64,000 bases of DNA from Apostichopus japonicus (taxonomy: Eukaryota > Echinodermata > Holothuroidea > Aspidochirotida > Stichopodidae), in the NCBI RefSeq assembly GCF_037975245.1, contig NC_092568.1:32208501-32272500 (forward strand), in the 5' to 3' direction. Both the position numbers and the translations under genes were made by a program. The notes beneath the pieces were generated by a model. That model saw only the letters and a program-made list of their open reading frames with translations. It was not told the origin of the DNA and made no database searches. How positions within the stretch are numbered: position 1 is the stretch's first letter; every line of letters starts with the position of its first letter. Positions 1 through 11,700 of this stretch are shown one piece after another.

Positions 1-1430
1 TTTTTCTTGTCTAGTTCCTTTGTGTTAATTGATTTGCAACCTAATATTAACACACATCTTCATTGCACTGCAGTTTATTATGTAGGTTAACTATTTCTTA
101 CTGTCAAAAAGCAATTTGTCAGCCTGTTACTGTGTTATACTGCTGGTAGAGGTGTATCGGATTACACAATAATTTTAAGAAGTGATTATTCTACTAGTAG
201 CTCAGCCATCAAAATAAAGTAATAATTGTTTGTTTATGGTTTTGAACCAGCAGACATCTTTTAGCAGGTTTTCACGATTTCATTTCAAATTCAGAGTTTT
301 CTCCTGTACCTTTCTGCAACATTCGTAGTCAAGTTAATTGAGACAAGCAGTCACAGCACAACAAGCCATCAAACAATGGGCCTAATGCTCCCAGATTTTA
401 GCATATTTTTGCTAAAAAATTGTCTAAAGTTGTGACATTTACTTTTTTTTAAGGTTCTGACTGTCCAAATTATTCAAAGACATTGATGTCAGGTTAATAA
501 TTAGACAATTAAATGTGTCAAAGCCCTGGATTAAACTCTATGAGAGTGGCAAGAACCATGTAAAAGCTTGAGAATGAGTGACCATTTTCATATTTTCTTG
601 AATATTTGGTGACCAAAGACCTTTAAAAGTCCTTTTAACTTCTTATCACTTTAAGACAAAATTATAACGCATTCTCTTGAAAATAGTTCATACATGACCA
701 TGCCATAAAAAGAATGACCAGAAACTTGATTTTAATGTGTATACATGATCAATCGTTATGCTTGATATATGCAATCAATCACGCATTTTTCAAAATAATT
801 GTCACATTCCTTAGAGTCAGTCATGCAAAACCAGAATCAACTGAAATCAAACCAATTTGACCATGGAACAAAAATTCCTTAGTAGTTTAAAGTAAATAGC
901 TTCCATGCACTGCAGTATGGATGCATGTGAACCAACAGTTCTATAACCTGTATATACAGTATATATATATACAGTTAATACATTTGACTGCTTCTATATA
1001 GATCCAGTAGGCATGACTGGTTATACTTAGTTATATTGTAGTGTGAGGAATACTATTTTAATATGAAATTCAAGATCCCACTGTGAATATTCAAATGAAT
1101 ATGTCCCTTCGAGTTGATAACTTATTGCTTAAATTTATTATTTACTTGCTTCTTGAACTTTTACCTTTACAACAACCATGTCTGACACTTGGGAATGCAG
1201 GAGTTTGCATATTATAATTATCATAAAACTACATTTGTTTTCCTCCCATTTATTTTCTTGTTCTTGTAAAAGACTCTGAATGGCCCCTAGAGTAGATGAC
1301 ATCCACACAAACAAGTGAAAAGCCCTTTGCATGTTTAGTTCAGAGTGAATTTTGCAATACTTAGTACTGTAGTTATCTAAATTTTCCTGTAGCATAATTT
1401 ATACATTCATGAACCATCAACATACATGTG

Positions 1431-1669
1431 TTAGCTCAGTGGTTAGCTCAGTTGTCAGTGGTTAATGTCGATGCCTTTCAATCATAAGGTCCCGAGTTCG
1501 AGTCACTCCAAGATTAATGTATGTCGTCTAGTTACACAGTTGTTGACAATTCATAATTGACGTTAAATATGAATCTAAGAGACTGACTTCGGTCAGCTTG
1601 CGGCTTTGATAAACCGGGCAATGATGGCTTCCTCGCGAGTTCCTGCTTGCAGGAGGATCTAAAATACAT
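1431..1669 (+). mobile_element. tRNA-derived SINE with 11-bp target-site duplication
   Basis: ACATACATGTG flanks the unit at 1420-1430 and 1670-1680. The head is tRNA-like, with A-box-like TAGCTCAGTGG and B-box-like GAGTTCGAGTC (1494-1504). A unique body containing GACTTCGGTCAGCTTGCGGC follows, and the tail is a short ATACATAC run. It lies in the nesprin intron upstream of 5540. Confidence 0.8.
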
Positions 1670-3660
1670 ACATACATGTGAGGATGTATATTTACTGGAG
1701 ACGACCCATCTTTTTATCATTAAGTACTTCAGTGTGAACATTAGTTTTATCATAGTAAACTTGAAGGAATTTCTTTCTGTTGCATCTTGACATTCTTGTT
1801 GTCATGTTGCCCATAGCAACATGAAGCCTTTATGTTGATGTTTCTCAGGAGAGTGGTATGTGTACCACATTCCACGAGCCAGACAGCTATATGTTTACAT
1901 TTCTTACTGGTACTGTAGCACTTTATAGTCCATCTGTTTTCCAAGCCCATCTCCTGAAAGCTTATATGTTTCCTGTACTTTCTGACCCTGTTTTTCTGAA
2001 CCATGAATGTATCAGGCACTATACTGTAACTGTCCAGTAGGCTGTATTTATACCAGATCACTGGTGGGCTAATTTTCCTTTTGTTCACTGGATAATTAGT
2101 GACAGAGAACAAATAGGGCGTAATTTTCCCAATTGATGTTTAAATAGGAAACAGTTGGCGGACCAGCTTGGCCTATAACCTATGACAAATGGCTCAGAAA
2201 TTTACTTGCTATTCAGGCAAAAGAAAGGAGAAATTTTGTTGAATTTTTCCTCAAAACTTGGTCTGACTAAAAACTAAATGGTTTTTACCAAAGATTATAC
2301 AGCAAGTTTTTAATCAATTTAAACAGTTTAAAAATGTTCCAAATTTTCAAGCTCTTATGTCGTTATTTCTAATTTTCTACAAAAAAAATGAACTTGAAAT
2401 GGCCAAGCTAATGAACTACATTGTGACAAGATTTTGTATCAAGTAATAATATTTAACCAAAAATAAAATCTACTTTTGAAGCTTTCTGAATGGAAGCTGC
2501 ATACAGTCGCTCCATGGTACAGCACAGTGCATTTAATCGTGCAGACAATTACTTTGTGTAACTCAGAGTTTGTCATCAGCTGTATCTTAAAATCTCTACC
2601 AGTTCAACTGCTCCAGATTTGATACCATCTTGGTGAATGACAGCCGATGAATCATCTCTGAGTTTTATTGATTTCATTCTTTACCCTACATCCTCTTCAC
2701 CTCTGGTGTACATGTACAGTAATTAAAGACAAGCCTGTATATTCGGAATAATTACATCAGATCCCGGATCTTCTCTCCCCTGTATGACGGTCTGCTTTCA
2801 TTATCTTGTAACTATAATTATTCATCATTTTTGTCATCAAGTTCGTGGTTCCATTAGCATTTATCGCTGAATTGTTAATCTACAAGAGATGCTGCTGCTC
2901 CCAGCAGGTCACTTAATCATCTCAGATGGAGATGGAGTCTGTGAGAGGTTGAGGGCATTCTCCTTTATATGACCTCATCAGTGAGTTATCACTGCTCCTG
3001 GTCACAAAAATGCATGATTTTATCAATTATTGAAAGTTTTACGATGTACTGTATGAATAATACCCCAACCAGTGGTTTGTTTTGTGTACATTATCTCTGT
3101 GTGCGGTTATTCAAATTCTGAGTTTGGTTATGGAAACAAAGTTCAGTTTGGGCTGTAAAGTTGTATTAGGGCTGACTGTTTAAAGAAATTGGAAAGCGAT
3201 ATCAGAGGTTATGTTAAGGGTTTTTAAATTGCAGAAAAATTATCGACAAATTCACTCAGTTGCATGATCACAGAAAAACAAAATGTGTGCAGCTAGCCAT
3301 TACCATGCAGTGGCAGTATCCAACATTAGCAAGTGGGGCATATATATTAATGTGGCCTTCACACAGTATGTAAGCTGATCAGTACTGTGCGTAGACTTCC
3401 AGGGAGCAAAGCTATAGTCAATGATGCATTCAATAAGATGATATTAGTACATACCATATATGCTGCATGCAAATAGGAATTACCAATATTGATGTCTACA
3501 AGTCAAGCTATTAACACTGTAACAACTTGGCTGAGTTTGTGCTTCTCATGGATCATAAAGTACAGTCCTCTGTGCAAAACATTTGTAACGTTACTCTCAC
3601 TCTCATGCAAACTGAGATCAACTTTATTAAACCACAAGGGTAATTGCATGCTCATATAAA

Positions 3661-3860
3661 ACAGGATATGAGATACAAACATTAATATACAGTATGTAAA
3701 CCTAAAACGTACAGTATCAAGCAATTGTAAGAATATGAAAACATACAGTAAGCCATTTTAAAACAGGATATGAGATACAAACATTAAAGTATGAAAACCT
3801 AAAACATACAGTATCAAACAATTGTAAGAATATGAAAACATAAGACATTTTAAAACATGC
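3661..3860. repeat. Tandem duplication, 102-bp period
   Basis: Two adjacent copies begin ACAGGATATGAGATACAAAC at 3661 and 3763. They share TATCAA-CAATTGTAAGAATATG and differ by a few substitutions and a short gap. Confidence 0.85.
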
Positions 3861-5539
3861 AGTAAAACAATATACAAAGCTCAGGACAATGGCAAGAGAG
3901 TACAGTCGGAACAGAAGAAACAGCCAGACGAGATCTAACGTTAAAAGTCTTCATTATAAAGTTTGATGCATTGTGAAATGAATGAGGAAGAATGTCGTCT
4001 GGCTATTTTTAAGAATATATGATCTTAATTCACAAATGTCATAACTGAAATGGTGCAACCTTTCACAATAGTAGATGCAAGCATTAACAGAGAATAAATG
4101 CTCTTATGCAAAAGACAATTATCAATGATACTTTTAATGTTTTTTATGATTATCTCTGCATCTAAGCTGTTTGGTTTCTCAAGATGATATATACTCTACT
4201 CTGCTTATTGGTTTGATGCCTTGCAAACTCTCATATGAAAGCCTGGAGGGACAGAAAGAGATGGAGAGGGATAAATTTTGCCATGATTCACCGTCGTTAA
4301 TCTTTCCTCACTGACTGTGATACCGTACCTGCAGTGTAGATTATGTACCATGTTTACTGTAAATGTCAATGTGTTTACAATAAATGTGAGATAATCACTC
4401 GGAGCAACATGTTGTGTAGGATATTAACATTTCCAGTAATGATGTATACAGTGTGCTCCATTCGATCTGTTCAGGTTTAATTTCAGATTATCAAAGAAAG
4501 GTTCTCTGTATCTCTATTTGTAAATGTTAAAACTCTCCACACTAACTCAGGTTCATCTATAACACTGATGACTCATTTGCATCTCTGTTGCATTACAATC
4601 CCTTCTTTCTGGCCTCCTCCTTGTTCAGTTACTAGTATTGATTCTCAGCAGGCATCTAGTCCAACAAGCCATGTATTGTAATAACTCTCATCCATTTGCT
4701 GTTCCTTTGAAGACGAATAGAGATAGCTTTAGGTATATATATTGAAGGGTGCCTTTCTACTCTCCATTCAGTAAATATAAAGTTAGAAAGGAATGTAGGC
4801 TGCTTGAGGGCCTCCCCTGAGTTATTTGGAATTGTCTTACAGACTAGGGCTCCTTCCTTTTTACACATTGCAGCAAACTGTAGACTGTGTATATGCTGGT
4901 TGCTATAATATGCAGGGCTCAGTTAAAATTAAATCAGTGAGAGATATCAATGAGGATGTCTGCATACTTGTATGATGAGTGATTTACGTATTTCACCCAA
5001 ACACAGTGTAGTACTTATACTGAGACTTGTATAAAGGGAAAGGCAATTAGTGTAGTGTTACTCAGCCAGTGTGGATGATGGCATTGCCTGTATTGGACAC
5101 AATTTTGCACTGAACCATTCCAGTCCTTTAGTACTGTAAGCCTTGCAGATTTAATGAAAGCTTGTAGATGCACTATGGCATTATTTTAATCCTGTATATA
5201 TCTTTACCTTTCATAACTTTATTGGTGTCTGCTGTGTCCTGATCACAGCAGAATCAAGGGAAAGGTGATGCAGACAGATCCTCTCCCATCCTCTCCCCTC
5301 CCTCTCATCCCTTCCCTCCCATGCTTGCTTCCCTTGCCCACCTAGATCCCTCCCTAATATACCCTCCTAATTCCCTCTTCCTCTCCTCACAATGAAAATG
5401 GTATCACACAGATTGTTCATTGTACCAGTGCTTACTGTACTTATAGTTTAACCATTATTGTAAAAACAGTTATTTGAATTTCATATCCTATACTATTATG
5501 ATATATATATATTAAATTAATTTGAAATTTATTTTGCAG

Positions 5540-5702
5540 AGTAAAGAAGCTTGAAGATACCTTACGAGCCGTGCAACAGCTTGAGAAGGACACCAATGAT
5601 CTCAGACGGTGGTTGAGCAAAGTGGAAAGAGAACTGAGTACACCAGAGACTTATACAAGCTGTAACTTAGTAGAGATACAGGCCAAGCTGAAAGTCCAAC
5701 AG
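5540..5702 (+). CDS. SYNE1: Nesprin exon 1 of window (spectrin repeat, N half)
   Basis: The acceptor TTTTGCAG and donor GTATAC bound 163 nt. The exon enters with one base of a split codon and ends in phase 0. It encodes a helical segment with [17 protein letters not shown] and the Trp-containing LRRWLSKVE typical of the first spectrin-repeat helix. A long pyrimidine-rich tract at about 5280-5390 precedes it, but the acceptor itself is preceded by an AT-rich run. Confidence 0.9.
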
Positions 5703-8700
5703 GTATACATTATAACATACTATGATAGGAACCAATACCGAGAGTCAAAAACCATTTGTTACCCTGATAGGTGCTATTTAAAGTCAGTTTTAAGTTGAAA
5801 AAAATGTCACATTAAATGGTGTTGTTTTCCACCATGTTCTGAAATTCAAATCCGGTGAATGGATCAACACTGAAATATGTTTATACGGTAGTAACTATCT
5901 AATACTGCAAAATGTAGACAAAAGGAGAAATAAGAATCTATATATATATACCAGTGTTGATCATTAAATCAATAGCATCCAGGATTTATCCTTGATAGTT
6001 GTTTCTTAGATTCTATTAGAAGCAATTTATTTGTACAACAGAAAAATATTATTAAACTGCTTGTGCATTGACATACAGATAGTAGTTGATTCCAAATTAA
6101 GATGCAATTTATAATTGTAATGCAAACCTGTGTTACATTTTATGTTGTCTTTAATTTTGTGGGAATGGAAACTAGAAGCCAAGGGCTTTGAGGTTGGGTG
6201 TTAATGTGTTGAGAGTTTTAAAGGCAAATATGTGAAAGAGGAAACATTGTAGTAGGATATGAAGTATTGAACAGTCCTCCAAATGCAAGTCATGGCAGTT
6301 AATTTCCCACCAGTCATAGTGGTGAACAGTTCTCCAATTAATGCAAGTGTGTGGCAGTTAATTTCCCACTCGCAATAATGGTGGAGAACTCTTCTCCAAT
6401 TAATGCAAGTGGGTGACAGTTAGTTCCCCATCAGCAATACTGGTGACCTGTCTCCAATTAATGCAAGTGGATGGCAGTTAATTTCCCACCAGCCATAGTG
6501 GTGAACAGTTCTCCAATTAATGCAAGTGGGAGGCAGTTAATTCCCCACGAGCAATAGTGGTGAACAGTTCTCCAATTATTGCAAGTGTGTGGCAGTTAAT
6601 TCCCCACTAGCAATAGTGGTTAACAATTTTCCAAATGCAAGTGTGTGGCAGTTAATTTCCCACTCGCAATAATGGTGAACAGTTCTCCAATTAATGCAAG
6701 TGGGTGACAGTTAGTTCCCCATCAGCAATAGTGGTGAACAGTTCTCCAAATGCAAGTGGGTTACAGTTAATTCCCCACTAGCAATAGTGGTGACCTGTCT
6801 CCAATTAATGCTAGTGGGTGACAGTTAGTTCCCCATCAGCAATAGTGGTGAACAGTTCTCCAATTAAAGCAAGTGGGTAGCAGTTAATTCCCCACTAGCA
6901 ATAGTGGTGAACAGTTCTCCAAATGCAAGTGGGTTACAGTTAATTCCCCACTAGCAATAGTGGTGACCAGTCTCCAATTAATGCAAGTGGGTGACAGTTA
7001 GTTCCCCACTAGCAATAGTGGTGAACAGTTCTCCAAATGCAAGTGGGTTACAGTTAATTCCCCACTAGCAATAGTGGTGACCAGTCTCCAATTAATGCAA
7101 GTGGGTGACAGTTAGTTCCCCACTAGCAATAGTGGTGAACAGTTCTCGAATTAATACAAGTGTGTGGCAGATATATATATACACCATAAAACAATCTTCT
7201 CTGCTTTTGCAGTTAATGTTGTGGTCAAATTGCACTGTATGAGTTTAGAAGGTCACTACTTATTTCTTCTTGTTTGTTTCATTGTTAATTTTGGGGTAGA
7301 TTTTTTTTTTTTTTTTTGTTAGTGAAAGAATCTGTAACCTATTTAGGTATTGAATTTCTTAAAATACCCATTAAAGGTCAACACAACAATATTTACCATT
7401 CAATAGAATCAACAATAACCTTGAATTTCTTTAATTAGGGAAGTTGATAGATTGTTTACCTGTTTACCATTATTCCATGCAGATACTTGCACCCACTCCG
7501 TATCACAAATAATGCAATGGACAATTTATAAAGCCCTTCATTAAATTCTAAAATTTGAATACAATGTACCATTGTATAACCACAAGTCCACTGTTTGAAA
7601 GTATTTAAGAGAGACATATTAAACCCTACCATCATTATTGGTGTGTGTGATAGAGATAACTGCCATGAGCAACTTTCCCAGTTAAAAGATAATCTTAATC
7701 CATTTGGGAGATACCATAGATTTAGTGTTTCTTCACAAGTAAAGCTGAATTAGACTTGATCAAGTCTAAATATGACATCATTGAGCCACATGCACGATTG
7801 CACGTATTTCATTTTTTTTTTATTTATGTTATGACAATGTTTTATATATTTTCTAATGGAAAGATGGGTTATGCAAATGATGACTCTAAAATATTGAACC
7901 TCTTAATATGACCTAATGGTTGTATTGGTTTCAGTGTCACTGAAACTTTCTCTTGAAAATATGAAAAAAATAGTCTAAAAGAGAAAGTAAAATGTTTCAG
8001 ATCAGACCAGCACTATGACATCACAGATTTACAGTGACACTACTTTTGAACTACGATATCTCTCAACGGAACAAGATATTTCATGGTTGTTTGGGGGAGT
8101 TTTTCTTGACAATACGCTCTGTCATATAAGCCAAAGATAATAGTTGGGTTGTTTGTTTCCCCTGTAGTCTTAACTGTAGCTATCATGGATGTATTAACCA
8201 GTGTAATACTTTCATGCTCCCATACATAATATTCTTTATTAAGTTTATTGCTTTACTGCCGTAATATAGCTGCAAAACTTAATTATCCTATCTGGTTTCA
8301 CAACAAATGTTTTTTTTCAAGCTATAGTCTCTTTAAGTCCATGATACTTGCATGAGTGTTCCCTCCTGTGAGATGCTAAACATCTTGTAGAAAATGTGTA
8401 AATAAATATAGTAGAACTGGAACATTTCAGGGGAATTTGCAGCCTTGGAACTCAAGAAGAAGTTGCAATTTGATAAAACAAATTTTTAATCCAGAAACAG
8501 TCTCATTGTTAATGTCAGGAGTGGTAGAATATTTTGGTACTGCTAGGAATCACACTGCAGTATCTGCATAACAAGACCAAGTAGGAGTCTACATATATAT
8601 TAATAAATGTATGAAAAACCTCAATTTAACATCATTTTGCCACCATAAGATTGCATATCTGATGGAAAGGTTTCTTAAAGTATTTAATAATTCAGTTAGC

Positions 8701-11700
8701 ACTAAGCAAGAAACAAATATATAAGAATGTCATAAAAAAAATTAACTTGGATATTTAAGGCTGTAAGTTTGAAAAGGAACTTTTCCTGGATCCAGCAACA
8801 TCTTATCATCAGTAATTGATCTAATCCTTGAGCTTGTTTACATTTATTCTTAAAACAGTTTTCTCTAGCCAATATTTTGTAAATTATTAAACCAAATATA
8901 AAACTGATTTCAAATGCGTAGCATCTTTATGATTACACTGTATTCATTCCTTCAAATTACATAAATTTGTTGTAACATAAATCCTGGTGGTTTTTGTCCT
9001 CTGTCGAGGATCAAATTTAATAAGCAATGATTTTTTAACAGCCAAAATATCTCATATCGTGTTGTCGTACATTTATTATCCAGGAGCTTCAGAAAGATAT
9101 TGAGAGGCACAGCAGTAGTGTGTCGTCGGTGTTGAGTCTTTGCGAGATGCTTCTCCATGACAACGATGCCTGCTCTACAGACGCTGACAGTGAAGCCCTC
9201 AGGGTCACTGAGAGGTCATTGGACCACAGATGGAACAATATATGCAAATTATCACTGGAACGGAAAACAAAGTAAGCACTTACCACACGTCGTCTTAATG
9301 ACAATTACTGGGGCCAGGGCTTTTAAATATTGTTAAATTTCAGCTTCATAATGTAATGAAAAAGGTTTTTGATAGGAGAAACTTAATTTACAGTAAGATT
9401 TTGCATGATTGCTTTAACATCACATTGAAAGTGTCAGTTTTATTCAGTTGTGATATATAGTCTTCCATTCTGTACTCATTAGCTTAAGTGCTTGTTGGAT
9501 AATTTCATGTATGATGGAGACAATGTTGCCGGTATATGAACTAGTAGTATTGTTGTGAGTGATTAGTGATTACCAGATTAGTGATTAGTGAGAGTGATTA
9601 CAGGTGATTAGTAGTGTACAGTACCAAAGATAGGGACAACAGATCTGTCAGAGTGGTATCTTTAATGAAGACACTAATACGACTTCTGTTTCAGTAAATG
9701 TGTCTTCAGTTTCATAACTGGCAGTCATCTTTTGAAAAGCATTTGGGACGCAACATCCGTAAAATCATCAAAGTTTTGCCAAATGAAGAAATAGTGCATT
9801 GCCGTTAAGGCCACAAAATTGTCTGTAGCAAGTCACATGGTTAATATGGCACTTATTAAGTAGTCAGATAGTTGTAAGTATACATATCTCCTAGACCAAG
9901 CTGTATAAAATTACGTGCAAATAAGAAATTGCTTGATCAGAGTTATGCGAAGTGACAAACCAATTCAATAAAATTAAGCTGTATAAATATCCCAGGCTAA
10001 ATTTTATGTTCTAAGACTGCAACTAAAAGTAATATAATAGACAATCAAAGCTACTTTTACCTAACAAGACTATGTTACAAGATTACCTTGCAAGGTTTCC
10101 TTATAAGAGTGGCTTACAAGTCTAATACAAGATTACGTTACAAGACTACCTTACAAGATTACCTCTCAAGATTACCTCACAAGACTACCTCACAAGATTA
10201 CATTACATGATAACATTACAAGATTACCATACAACGTCCATACAGACTACCTTACAAGATTACCTTACAAGATTACCTTACAAGATTGGCTTACAAGACT
10301 ACCTCACAAGACTATAATTACCTCACAAGACTACCTCACAAGATTACCATACAAGATTACCTTACAAGATTGGCTTACGAGACTACCTCACAAGACTACC
10401 TTACAAGATTACCTTACAAGATTACCTTACAAGATTCGCTTACAAGACTACCTCACAAGACTATAATTACCTCACAAGACTACCTCACAAGATTACCATA
10501 CAAGATTACCTTACAAGATTGGCTTACAAGACTACCTCACAAGATTACCTTGCAAGATTACCATACAATACTTCCTTACAAGACTACCTTACAAGATTAC
10601 ATTACAAGATTACCTTTCAAGATTACCTCACAAGACTACCTTACAAGATTACTCTACAAGATTACCTTACATGATTGACTTACAAGACTACCTCACAAGA
10701 TTACCTTACTATTGCCTTACAAGACTACCTTACAAGATTCCTTACAAGATTACCAGATGGTCAGCCATCACCAGGAGCAGCTACTACAGATCTTCTGTCA
10801 TTCATGGATCTTGCTGTAGAATCGCCAACTTTATATTCCAGTGGATGGAAACCTACTTCCCACAAAATGTCTTTTAATTCTTAGTACTACATGACTTTTT
10901 GCATGAGATATACATCTTTAGAACATAAAGCTCATGCAGTCGCAGAATGCCTAATTTGTTATTTTGTTATTTTTCTATCAGAATTGAAGAGACCTGGAGA
11001 TTGTGGCAGAAGTTTCTTGAGGACTACTCAGGGTTTGCTGATTGGCTAACGAAAAGCGAGGATATGCTGTCACACCCCTTGACGGTAGCTCCATTTGTCG
11101 TTATCAAAGAAGAAGTGAAGAAATTTGAGGTAAAATGATTTATTTGGAAAGAGAAGCATAACTAAGCTCATATCTTGCTCAACCGATAGTCCACAGAAAA
11201 TGCTTTCTGTGATTTGGTGGAGAAATTGCATGGTTTGAATATGGAATGGGCATTTTCAGGTCAGGTGTAACTGGTTTTGATAAATAAATACATCAATCAA
11301 TCAATCAATCGCTTGTGTACAAATAGCATACGACTTTCCATATTTCCCAAAATGGTACTTATTTTGTATTACTCTTTCTATTTTTATCATTCCAAATTAT
11401 GGAAAGTAAATTTCGGTAGTTTATTTTGAAAAAATAATTGTTATGACAGTAATATTCATTTAATATTCAATATTCCATATTTAATATATATTATATGTGT
11501 ATTTATATATATATGTACACACACATATATACACTTGATAATTTGCTCCTTAATGATCAGGGCTCCGAGATTTTGACTCTACTAATGTGTTAATCAATCC
11601 CACATTTTGATTTTGAAATTATTCTACAGGCTTTCCAAAGAAAGATCCACGAAAATCTAGCACAACTCGAGATGATCAACAAGCAGTATCGTAGGATGGC

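Larger units (their letters stand above)
1..5539. other. Upstream nesprin intron
   Basis: No exon is seen. It holds the SINE at 1431, the 102-bp duplication at 3661 and a C/T-rich tract at about 5280-5390. The preceding nesprin exon must lie before position 1. Confidence 0.7.
5703..9083. other. Nesprin intron
   Basis: It contains the 6269-7170 minisatellite, a poly-T run near 7301 and the dispersed repeat at 7690. Nothing coding is seen. Confidence 0.8.

Noticed and set aside
1431-1510. True tRNA gene
   Set aside because: The A box is duplicated or degenerate, no cloverleaf closes, and the unit is flanked by a target duplication with a repeat tail, so it is a SINE.
6269-7170. CRISPR-like regular repeat spacing
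   Set aside because: Units are contiguous variants of one 52-61-bp sequence with no unique spacers, in an animal intron. It is a minisatellite.
10286-10884. Open frames reading [10 protein letters not shown]-type repeats
   Set aside because: They are produced by a stop-free 13-bp tandem unit that is open in all frames; there is no splice or start evidence.
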